A stretch of DNA of 64,000 nucleotides from Plantibacter sp. Leaf314 (GTDB lineage: Bacteria; Actinomycetota; Actinomycetes; Actinomycetales; Microbacteriaceae). Below the pieces are notes generated by a model. The model ran no database searches and had not been told where the DNA came from. It saw only the letters and a list, made by a program, of their open reading frames with translations. The stretch covers positions 2,153,889-2,217,888 of the forward strand of contig NZ_LMOB01000001.1 of the NCBI RefSeq assembly GCF_001423185.1, given 5' to 3'. A program made the position numbers and the translations under genes. Position 1 is the stretch's first letter, and each line of letters begins with the position of its first letter. Shown here one piece after another: positions 57,463-64,000 of the stretch.

Positions 57463-58397
57463 GCGGCCCTGTCGGCCCCGTCGACGCGAGCGCCGTCCCA
57501 CGGTTCGCGGGCATCGCGACCTTCGCCAGGCTCCCCCGCATCGAGGACGTCGGCCGGGCAGACGTCGCCGTGGTCGGTGCACCCTTCGACGGTGGTGTCA
57601 GCTACCGCCCCGGCGCGCGGTTCGGCCCGGCACACGTGCGGGAGGCGTCACGACTGCTCCGGCCGTACAACCCCGCGCAGGACGTCGAGCCGTTCGGTGC
57701 CCAGCAGGTCGCCGACGCCGGCGACATCGCGATCAACCCCTTCGACCTCGAGGAGGCCGTCCGGCAGGTCGAGGAGGCCGCCGCCGTGCTGTCCACCGAC
57801 GGCACGCGACTCGTGACGATCGGCGGTGACCACACGATCGCCCTCCCGCTCCTCCGGAACGTCGCGAGGGAGCACGGCCCGGTCGCCGTCGTCCATTTCG
57901 ACGCGCATCTCGACACCTGGGACACCTACTTCGGCGCTCCGATCACCCACGGCACCCCCTTCCGACGCGCCTCCGAGGAGGGGCTCGTCGACCTCGAGGC
58001 GAGCCTCCACGTCGGCATCCGCGGGCCGCTGTACTCGCGCGAAGACCTCCGCGACGATCAGCGCCTCGGTTTCGCCGTCATCTCGAGCGTGGAGCTGGAG
58101 ACCGAGGGGCTCAGCCGGGCGATCGCCCGGATGCTCGCGCGCATCGGCGATCGTCCCGTGTACCTCTCCGTCGACATCGACGTGCTCGACCCGGCTCATG
58201 CGCCCGGCACCGGCACCCCGGAGGCGGGCGGGCTGACGAGCCGCGAGCTGCTCGCCATGATCCGGGCATTGGCCGGCGTACGACTCGTGGGCGCGGACGT
58301 CGTGGAGGTCGCTCCCGCCTACGACCACGCGCAGCTCACGGCCGTCGCCGCCTCGCACGTCGTCTACGAGATCCTCTCGGCCATGGCGCCGCGCTGA
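57459..58397 (+). CDS. Agmatinase/arginase family ureohydrolase
   Basis: A 312-residue Mn-dependent hydrolase of guanidino compounds. All metal-binding motifs are present: [25 protein letters not shown] and [21 protein letters not shown]-terminal [18 protein letters not shown] is agmatinase/guanidinobutyrase-like. It releases urea and an amine. GTG start overlaps the transporter stop. Acting with the upstream amidohydrolase and transporter, it suggests breakdown of an imported guanidino compound; the exact one (agmatine, guanidinobutyrate or guanidinopropionate) cannot be read. Confidence 0.92.
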   Translation: MSGPVGPVDASAVPRFAGIATFARLPRIEDVGRADVAVVGAPFDGGVSYRPGARFGPAHVREASRLLRPYNPAQDVEPFGAQQVADAGDIAINPFDLEEAVRQVEEAAAVLSTDGTRLVTIGGDHTIALPLLRNVAREHGPVAVVHFDAHLDTWDTYFGAPITHGTPFRRASEEGLVDLEASLHVGIRGPLYSREDLRDDQRLGFAVISSVELETEGLSRAIARMLARIGDRPVYLSVDIDVLDPAHAPGTGTPEAGGLTSRELLAMIRALAGVRLVGADVVEVAPAYDHAQLTAVAASHVVYEILSAMAPR

Positions 58398-58425
58398 CCG
58401 ACCGCGGCGGCGGCGCGGCCCACCG

Positions 58426-59664
58426 TCACCAGTCGTGGACGGTGCCGTCGGCGAGGCGGTTGTAGGGCAGGTAGGCGCGCTGGTACGGGTACTTGCCCGC
58501 CTCGTCGACGTCGAGCTCGACACCGAGACCGGGCGCCTCGCCCGGGTGCAGCATGCCGTCGGTCCACGTGTAGGACTGCTGGAACACCGCGTCGGTCTTC
58601 TCGCCGTGCTTCATGTACTCCTGGATCCCGAAGTTGTGGATCGCGAGCCCGAGATGCATCGCGGCCGCCATACCCACTGGTGAGATGTCCGTCGGCCCGT
58701 GCATGCCCGACTTGATCTGGTACTGCGAGGCGTAGTCCAACGTCTTCTTCAGATGCGTGATCCCACCCATGTGCGTGACCGCACCCCGCACGTAATCGAT
58801 GAGCTGCTCGCGGATGATCTGCTGGTAATCCCACACCGTGTTGAAGATCTCCCCGATCGCCAACGGCGTCGTCGTGTGCTGCCGGACGAGCCGCAGGGCC
58901 TCCGGGTTCTCCGCCGGCGTGCAGTCCTCCAACCAGAACAGGTCGTACGGTTCGAGCGACTTCCCGAGCTTCGCCGCCTGGATCGGCGTCATCCGGTGGT
59001 GCCCGTCGTGCAGCAACGGCAACTCCGGCCCGAACTCGTTCCGCACCGCCTCGAACACCGTCGGCAGGTGCCGGAGGTACGACCGGGTGTCCCAATCCTC
59101 CTCGTTCGGCAGGCCGCCCCGCTGCGCCGGCTCGTGGTCGTAGCGGACGCCCGTGTTGCCCTCGAAGGTGGCGTTGGAGGCGATGCCGTAGATCGACTTC
59201 AGCCCCGGCACCGCGGTCTGGATGCGGATCGCCTTGTAGCCCTGCGCCTGATGCTCACGGACACTGTCGAACAACTCCTGGTTGCTCTTGCCCGACGCGT
59301 GCCCGTACGCGAGCAGACCCGTCCGCGACGCTCCACCGAGCAGTTGGTAGACGGGCATGCCCGCGGCCTTGCCCTTGATGTCCCACAGCGCCATGTCGAC
59401 CGCCGCGATCGCCGCCATCGTCACCGGACCACGCCGCCAGTACGCCGAGCGGTACAGGAACTGCCAGGTGTCCTCGATCCGAGCCGCATCGCGCCCGAGC
59501 AGCAGCGGCACGACGTGCTCCGCGAGGTACGCGACGACCGCCTGCTCGCGACCGTTCAGGGTGGCGTCACCGAGCCCGGTGAGCCCGTCGTCCGTCGTGA
59601 GCTTCAGGGTCACGAAGTTCCGGTCGGGACTCGTGACGATGACCTCGGCCTTGTCGATGTTCAT
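58426..59664 (-). CDS. manD: D-mannonate dehydratase, enolase superfamily (ManD)
   Basis: Dehydrates D-mannonate to 2-keto-3-deoxygluconate. The 412-residue protein has the enolase fold with Mg ligands in [21 protein letters not shown] and [12 protein letters not shown], the active-site His in [15 protein letters not shown], and the C-terminal [19 protein letters not shown] ending in a conserved Trp. These match the ManD group rather than the unrelated UxuA enzyme. Third gene of the hexuronate operon, 60 bp after uxuB. Confidence 0.93.
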   Translation of the reverse strand: MNIDKAEVIVTSPDRNFVTLKLTTDDGLTGLGDATLNGREQAVVAYLAEHVVPLLLGRDAARIEDTWQFLYRSAYWRRGPVTMAAIAAVDMALWDIKGKAAGMPVYQLLGGASRTGLLAYGHASGKSNQELFDSVREHQAQGYKAIRIQTAVPGLKSIYGIASNATFEGNTGVRYDHEPAQRGGLPNEEDWDTRSYLRHLPTVFEAVRNEFGPELPLLHDGHHRMTPIQAAKLGKSLEPYDLFWLEDCTPAENPEALRLVRQHTTTPLAIGEIFNTVWDYQQIIREQLIDYVRGAVTHMGGITHLKKTLDYASQYQIKSGMHGPTDISPVGMAAAMHLGLAIHNFGIQEYMKHGEKTDAVFQQSYTWTDGMLHPGEAPGLGVELDVDEAGKYPYQRAYLPYNRLADGTVHDW

Positions 59665-59724
59665 CGGTGCTACTCCTTCGTACGATGCGACCGAAGTGGC
59701 CGCGCGGGTCGGGTGGATGCGGCG

Positions 59725-61194
59725 TCAGGGCCGCGGGCGGGTTCGGACCAGGTCATCGCCGAGTCGTTCGACCTCGGCGACCAGCTCCGGTCCGCCGCCC
59801 CTCGACGGGTCGAGCAGACGTGGATCGATCAGGCGGACGAGCGCCGTCGTGCGCTCGGTGCCCTGCGCGCGCAGGGCCTCGGCGATGGCGTCCGCGGCTG
59901 CGTCACCCGGCCGGTCGTCCGCCTGCACGGCGAGCACCCAGGCGGCGATCACGCGGAGCGACCCGGTTCCGGGACGACCGGCCGCCAGCTCACCGAGGAG
60001 GGTCGAGACGATCCGCACCCGCAGCTTCGTCACCCCTTCGAGCGCGATCTGCTGCAGCCGGTGTTCGATGCGGGCGTTGTCGAAGCGCTCGAGCAGCGCA
60101 CGCCGGTAGGCCGCCAGGTCGAGGCCATCCGGGAGGTGGCGTTCCGTCTCGTCCCAGTACTCCTCGACCCAGGCTCGGCAGGCGCGGTCGCCGACGGCTT
60201 CGGCGACCGTCGCGTGCCCGCGGAGTGGTCCGGCGTAGGCGAGCAGGCTGTGGGCGCCGTTGAGCAACCGGAGTTTGCGCTGCTCGAACGGCTCGAGGTC
60301 GTCGACGAACCGGACGCCGGCCCGCTCCCAGGCCGGTCGTCCGGCGGGGAAGTCGCCGCTCAGCACCCAGTCGGTGAAGGGCTCGGTCACGACGGGCACC
60401 CCGTCGGTGTAGCCGGTGAGCGCGGCGGCCGCCACCTCGTCCGCGGCGGTCGGCCGCGGCGTGATGCGGTCGACCGAGGCCGAGACGAACGACACCTGTT
60501 CGGCGATCCACTGCGCCGTCTCGGGGCGGACCCGTTCGGCGAGCGCGAGCACCGCACCCTGGACGAGCGCGCCGCCGTCGGCGATGTTGTCACACGGGAC
60601 GATGGCGATCGGGCCGGCTCCGGAGCGACGGCGCGCCTCGAGACCGAGCACCAGCCGACCGAGGGCCGTCGTCGGCCGGGCGTCCCCGAGCACCGCTTCG
60701 GCACGGCAGGCGGCGGACAGGATGGCGACGTCCTGCTCGACCGCCGGGTCCGAGGCGTCCGGTCGACCGTCGGCGTCGAGCCGGTATCCGGACTCGGTGA
60801 TGGTGAGCGTGACGATCGCGGTCGACTCCAGCGCGAGGAGGTCGACCAGGCGCGGGAGGTCGGCTCCGTCCCTGGCCTCGACGATGGAGCCGACGACGGT
60901 CGCGGTATCGCCCGCGGCCGACCGTTCGACGACGGTGTACAGGCAGTCCTGGGCACTGAGCTCGGTCGCGGCCTGTGGGCTCCGACCGGTGAACGCGGCG
61001 ATGCCCCACTCGTGGTCGGGGTCGGCGAGCTGCGTGTACCAGGCCTGGTGCGCGCGGTGGAAGGCGCCGAGTCCGAGGTGGACGATCCTGACCGGCGCCG
61101 TCGGGAAGCCGGGTAGCAGCGCGCGCGACAGCCGAGGGGCCGTCTCCGCTCCGTGCTCGGCGTCGGTGGGCAGCTGCGTCGCTGGCGCCCTCAC
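59725..61194 (-). CDS. uxuB: Mannitol dehydrogenase family, predicted fructuronate reductase
   Basis: A 489-residue NAD-dependent polyol dehydrogenase. N-terminal Rossmann motif VRIVHLGLGAFHRAHQAWYT, substrate region AIVPCDNIADGG and the catalytic Lys/Asn/His group in RKLRLLNGAHSLLAYAG. With UxaC upstream and ManD downstream, it should reduce D-fructuronate to D-mannonate. Its ATG overlaps the uxaC stop by four bases. Confidence 0.92.
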   Translation of the reverse strand: MRAPATQLPTDAEHGAETAPRLSRALLPGFPTAPVRIVHLGLGAFHRAHQAWYTQLADPDHEWGIAAFTGRSPQAATELSAQDCLYTVVERSAAGDTATVVGSIVEARDGADLPRLVDLLALESTAIVTLTITESGYRLDADGRPDASDPAVEQDVAILSAACRAEAVLGDARPTTALGRLVLGLEARRRSGAGPIAIVPCDNIADGGALVQGAVLALAERVRPETAQWIAEQVSFVSASVDRITPRPTAADEVAAAALTGYTDGVPVVTEPFTDWVLSGDFPAGRPAWERAGVRFVDDLEPFEQRKLRLLNGAHSLLAYAGPLRGHATVAEAVGDRACRAWVEEYWDETERHLPDGLDLAAYRRALLERFDNARIEHRLQQIALEGVTKLRVRIVSTLLGELAAGRPGTGSLRVIAAWVLAVQADDRPGDAAADAIAEALRAQGTERTTALVRLIDPRLLDPSRGGGPELVAEVERLGDDLVRTRPRP

Positions 61195-62609
61195 AGCTTG
61201 AAGACCCGTCGCGGCTGGTCGACCACGAGGTCGAGGATGGTCCGCTCGGCCGTCACCCGGTCGACACGCCCTTCACGGACGAGCCGCGCGAGGAACGCCG
61301 CGTCGAGGCGTCGCGACATGTCGTGACGTGCCGGGATCGAGAGGAACGCGCGGGTGTCGTCGATGAATCCGGACCCCCGCGAGAAGCCCGCGGTCTCCGT
61401 CACGGCGGCGCGGAACCGGAGCACGGCGTCGGGTGCGTCGAGGAACCACCACGGTGCGCCGATGAAGACGCTCGGGTAGAACCCGGCGAGCGGGGCGATC
61501 TCCCGCGAGTAGCTCGTCTCGTCCACGCTGAAGAGGACGAGGTGGAATCCGGGAGCCGTCCCGAAGCGTTCGAGCAGCGGGCGGAGGGGCTGCACGTACT
61601 CGGTGCGCACCGGCAGGTCGTGGCCGGTGTCGGGGCCGGAGCGTTCACGCGTGGCCGAGTGGTGGTCTCGGAAGACGCCCGGATGGACGGTCATGACGAG
61701 CCCGTCCTCGACGCTCATCCGAGCGCTCTCGAACAGCATGTGGGCGGCGAAGCGCTCCCGCTCGGCGGCGTCCGCGGTCCCCGACAGCGCGCGGTCGAAG
61801 AGGGCCTGCGCCTCGGCGGCGTCGAGCTCCACGGTGCGCGGTTCCAGGACCCCGTGGTCGGCGGACACCGCGCCGTGCTCGATGAAGTGACGGCGACGAC
61901 CGGCGAGGGCCTCGAGATAGCCACGGTGGCTGCCCTCGGGCGTCCCATTCCAGGCGGCGAGCGCGGCGACGCGCTCCGACCATCCCGGCTTCGACGGGTC
62001 GAGGTAGGCGTCGGGACGGAACGTCGGGAGCACGCGCCCCCGGAAACCGGGATCGGCCGCGAGCGCGGCGTGGGCCGCGAGGTCGCCCATCGGGTCGTCG
62101 GTGGTCGCGAGCACCTCGATGCGGAAGCGGTCGAACAGCGCGCGCGGACGGAACGCCGGCTGCTGGAGGGCATCCTCGATCGTGGTGAAGAGTCGGTCCG
62201 CGTTCGCCGCGTCGGGCTGCTCCGTGATGCCGAACTGTTCACCGAGGATCGTGCTCAGCCAGTATCCGGAGGCGGTGCCGGCGAAGCGGGGCCACTCCTC
62301 GCAGAACCGACGCCAGGCGTCACGCGGGGCGGCGACGGCACCACCGTCCGCGATGTCGGGCACGCCGACCTCGGCGAGCGCGTGACCGGAGGCGTGCAGC
62401 AGGCGGGTCACGTAGTGGTCGTGACGGAGGAAGAGCTGGGTGGCGTCCGTGAACGGGGTGTCGTCGACGAGGATCGCCGGGTCGACGTGGCCGTGGGGGG
62501 AGATGATCGGCAGCTCGGCGACCGAGCGGTAGAGCTCTCGGGCGACGTCGCGCGTCCCCGGATCGGCGGGGAGCAGGCGGTCTGGATCGTTCTGCAGCGT
62601 CAGTGGCAC
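61191..62609 (-). CDS. uxaC: Glucuronate isomerase
   Basis: Converts D-glucuronate to D-fructuronate, and galacturonate to tagaturonate. At 472 residues it has the expected length. Metal motif PIISPHGHVDPAILVDD, later DETSYSREIAPLAGFYPSVF and GAPWWFLDAPDAVLRFR, and RHDMSRRLDAAF near the end. I choose GTG 62609, not ATG 62636, because a strong promoter (TTGACA 62644-62639, 17 bp, TTCAAT 62621-62616) puts the transcript start at that GTG, and the ATG would lie between -35 and -10. The mRNA would be leaderless. First gene of the hexuronate operon. Confidence 0.93.
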   Translation of the reverse strand: MPLTLQNDPDRLLPADPGTRDVARELYRSVAELPIISPHGHVDPAILVDDTPFTDATQLFLRHDHYVTRLLHASGHALAEVGVPDIADGGAVAAPRDAWRRFCEEWPRFAGTASGYWLSTILGEQFGITEQPDAANADRLFTTIEDALQQPAFRPRALFDRFRIEVLATTDDPMGDLAAHAALAADPGFRGRVLPTFRPDAYLDPSKPGWSERVAALAAWNGTPEGSHRGYLEALAGRRRHFIEHGAVSADHGVLEPRTVELDAAEAQALFDRALSGTADAAERERFAAHMLFESARMSVEDGLVMTVHPGVFRDHHSATRERSGPDTGHDLPVRTEYVQPLRPLLERFGTAPGFHLVLFSVDETSYSREIAPLAGFYPSVFIGAPWWFLDAPDAVLRFRAAVTETAGFSRGSGFIDDTRAFLSIPARHDMSRRLDAAFLARLVREGRVDRVTAERTILDLVVDQPRRVFKL

Positions 62610-62615
62610 GCCTCC

Positions 62616-62644
62616 ATTGAAGCCAGCGACCGACATGCTGTCAA
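62616..62644 (-). promoter_or_regulatory. Promoter of the uxaC operon (leaderless)
   Basis: On the minus strand: perfect -35 TTGACA (62644-62639), exact 17-bp spacer, -10 TTCAAT (62621-62616, four of six). The seventh base after the -10 is the first base of GTG 62609. Confidence 0.7.
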
Positions 62645-62646
62645 CC

Positions 62647-62679
62647 GATTGCCACTACTTCGTGGCAATCGCTTGCCAC
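62647..62679. promoter_or_regulatory. Hexuronate operator between uxaC and the sugar-binding protein gene
   Basis: GATTGCCAC (62647-62655) and GTGGCAATC (62662-62670) form a perfect 9-bp inverted repeat with a 6-bp gap; a third half-site GCTTGCCAC follows (62671-62679). It touches the uxaC -35 on one side. The regulator is outside the window; GntR or LacI family is likely. Confidence 0.75.
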
Positions 62680-62793
62680 GTCGCGGGCCTTCTGCGAGAT
62701 TGATCCCGCTTCCGCCCAGGACGTCCCGGCCGACCACCGCTGAAACGCTTCACTGCCGCGAGGAGCGCACCCCCGCTATCAAAGGAGATTGCA

Positions 62794-64000
62794 GTGGCAA
62801 GCAGCATTCGTTTCGGAATCGCGACCGCGGGAATCCTCGCCCTCGCACTGACCGCCTGCTCAGGGCCGGGCGGCGGCGACTCGGCCGACGGCCCGGTGAC
62901 GCTCGAGTTCTGGGCCTGGGGCTCCAACATCGACAAACGCGTCGAGGTGTGGAACGAGGCCAACCCCGACATCCAGGTCAACATCTCAGCGCCGGCGAGC
63001 GGCGCCGACATGCCCGTCCGCGTGCTGAGCGCCGTCCGCGCCGGGGACGGCCCCGACATCGCGCAGGCCGAGTACACGCAGATGCCGACCTACGTCTCCG
63101 CCGGGGTCCTCGCCCCGCTCGACAGCGCGAAGGCGGAGCTCGAGGAGGCCTACTCCCCCACGGTGCTCGACACCGTCTCCTTCGACGACACGGTCTACGG
63201 CGTCCCGCAGGACCTCGGGCCGGCATTGTTCGTCTACCGCAACGACCTCTTCGCCCAGTACGGCCTCACGCCGGCGGCCAGCTGGGACGACTTCCGCGCC
63301 CTCGCCGAGCAGGTCCGCACGCTCGACGGCGACCGGTACCTCTTCAACTTCAGCTCCATCGACGCCGACCAGTTCATGGGCCTCGCCTTGCAGAACGGGG
63401 CCGAGTGGTGGGACTACTCCGACGAGGAGTGGAGCGTCGACATCGCCAGCGCCCAGACGCAGGAGGTCCTCGACTTCTGGCAGGGCATGGTCGAGGACGA
63501 CCTCGTGAGCACGTACCAGACCGGCAGCCCGGAGCAGATCGAGGCCACCGCGAGCGGCCGCGTGCTGGGTACGATCGCCGGGGCGTGGGCGCCTGGGCCA
63601 CTGCTCAACCAGTATCCCGACACGGTCGGCCTGTGGTCGGCCGCGCAGATCCCGCAGTGGGACACCGCCGACCCGAGGGTCTTCGCGCGCGGCGGCTCCG
63701 CCAACGTCATCCTCAAGGAGAGCCCGCACTACGAGCAGGCCCTCGAATTCATCACCTGGTTGAACGCCTCCGAGGAGGGCGCCGAGGGGCTCGTCGAGGT
63801 CAACAAGTTCACCGGGGCACTCCACGGCCAGGAGATCGACCGCACGCCGCCGGACCTCATGCCGGAGGACACCACGTACTGGCCGAGCGCCACCGAGGCC
63901 GCCTCGAAGCTCGTCTCCGTGCAGTGGGGACCGAACACGCAGGTCGCCTTCACCGCGATCACCGACGAGCTCGGCAACGCGATCGAGGGGACGAGCCCGT
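62794..64000 (+). CDS. Sugar ABC transporter substrate-binding lipoprotein, 3' end outside window
   Basis: An open frame from GTG 62794 to the window end (402 codons, no stop). AAAGGAG lies seven bases upstream. The signal peptide ends in lipobox LALTAC (Cys ~22), followed by a Gly/Asp linker and a carbohydrate-binding domain of the CUT1 type: VTLEFWAWGSNIDKRVEVWN, GDGPDIAQAEYTQMPTYVSA, VYGVPQDLGPALFVYRNDLF and GRVLGTIAGAWAPGPLLNQY. Divergent from uxaC with a shared operator, so the ligand is probably a glucuronide or uronate oligosaccharide. Permease genes should follow outside the window. Confidence 0.92.
   Translation, partial: MASSIRFGIATAGILALALTACSGPGGGDSADGPVTLEFWAWGSNIDKRVEVWNEANPDIQVNISAPASGADMPVRVLSAVRAGDGPDIAQAEYTQMPTYVSAGVLAPLDSAKAELEEAYSPTVLDTVSFDDTVYGVPQDLGPALFVYRNDLFAQYGLTPAASWDDFRALAEQVRTLDGDRYLFNFSSIDADQFMGLALQNGAEWWDYSDEEWSVDIASAQTQEVLDFWQGMVEDDLVSTYQTGSPEQIEATASGRVLGTIAGAWAPGPLLNQYPDTVGLWSAAQIPQWDTADPRVFARGGSANVILKESPHYEQALEFITWLNASEEGAEGLVEVNKFTGALHGQEIDRTPPDLMPEDTTYWPSATEAASKLVSVQWGPNTQVAFTAITDELGNAIEGTSP

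Noticed and set aside
62610..62636. Nine extra codons at the start of uxaC from ATG 62636
   Set aside because: The ATG lies between the -35 and -10 of a strong promoter and has no ribosome site.

Overview
The window is high-GC, gene-dense actinobacterial DNA. ArgG, dimeric GlyRS, a NucS mismatch endonuclease ending in RLF, two DUF2156 lipid-lysyltransferase-like proteins, many LacI regulators with adjacent sugar ABC genes, and a dispersed gagcctgtcgaaggg repeat all point to a soil- or plant-associated member of the Microbacteriaceae; the genus is not resolved. I see no phage, transposase, CRISPR array, rRNA or tRNA. The content is largely carbohydrate and amino-compound catabolism with some housekeeping genes.

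Layout. 0-4.6 kb: a DUF5060/DUF4038-type glycosidase-like protein, a promoter-operator, a micro-gene matching the interior of a D-aminoacylase, a GH20 beta-N-acetylhexosaminidase and a dienelactone hydrolase. 4.7-8.9 kb: GlyRS and a lysyl-phosphatidylglycerol-synthase-like membrane protein. 8.9-16.6 kb: a LacI regulator divergent from a sugar ABC/ThuA/two-dehydrogenase operon. 16.6-20.1 kb: DUF4259-like protein, leucyl aminopeptidase, methyltransferase. 20.1-26.1 kb: a LacI regulator divergent from a polar amino acid ABC operon that also encodes a Gfo/Idh dehydrogenase and a FAD amine oxidase. 26.4-30.1 kb: argG and an M13 peptidase. 30.2-34.6 kb: a DedA-rhomboid-DUF2156 fusion and a MATE exporter. 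34.6-39.1 kb: lipoprotein, ABC exporter and two-component system. 39.2-45.5 kb: GH125 mannosidase, YbjQ, M20 hydrolase, LacI/MFS pair, NucS. 45.6-53.2 kb: a GntP/deacylase/aldolase/deaminase operon divergent from kinase/IclR/RidA. 53.2-58.4 kb: tandem Lrp/AsnC regulator, amidohydrolase, MHS transporter, agmatinase-like enzyme. 58.4-64 kb: hexuronate catabolism (ManD, UxuB, UxaC) divergent from a sugar-binding lipoprotein cut off by the window end.

The most interesting system is the 45.6-53.2 kb cluster. Its enzymes fit, step by step, the breakdown of N-acetyl-D-glucosaminate (the oxidised end of LPMO-cleaved chitin): uptake (GntP), N-deacetylation (D-aminoacylase family), deamination (D-serine dehydratase-like PLP enzyme helped by RidA), phosphorylation (PfkB) and cleavage (KDPG aldolase). 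Its divergent promoter carries an inverted repeat GTTGCR-N5-CGCAAC, and the same composite operator sits about 49 kb away just after the promoter of the micro-gene/GH20 pair. This suggests one IclR regulon joining chito-oligosaccharide hydrolysis to use of its oxidised end unit. The hexuronate module also ends at 2-keto-3-deoxygluconate, so the kinase and aldolase could serve both.

Two repeat classes divide by gene orientation: long palindromes with compensatory arm changes lie only between convergent genes, while gagcctgtcgaaggg-type repeats lie only between co-directional genes.
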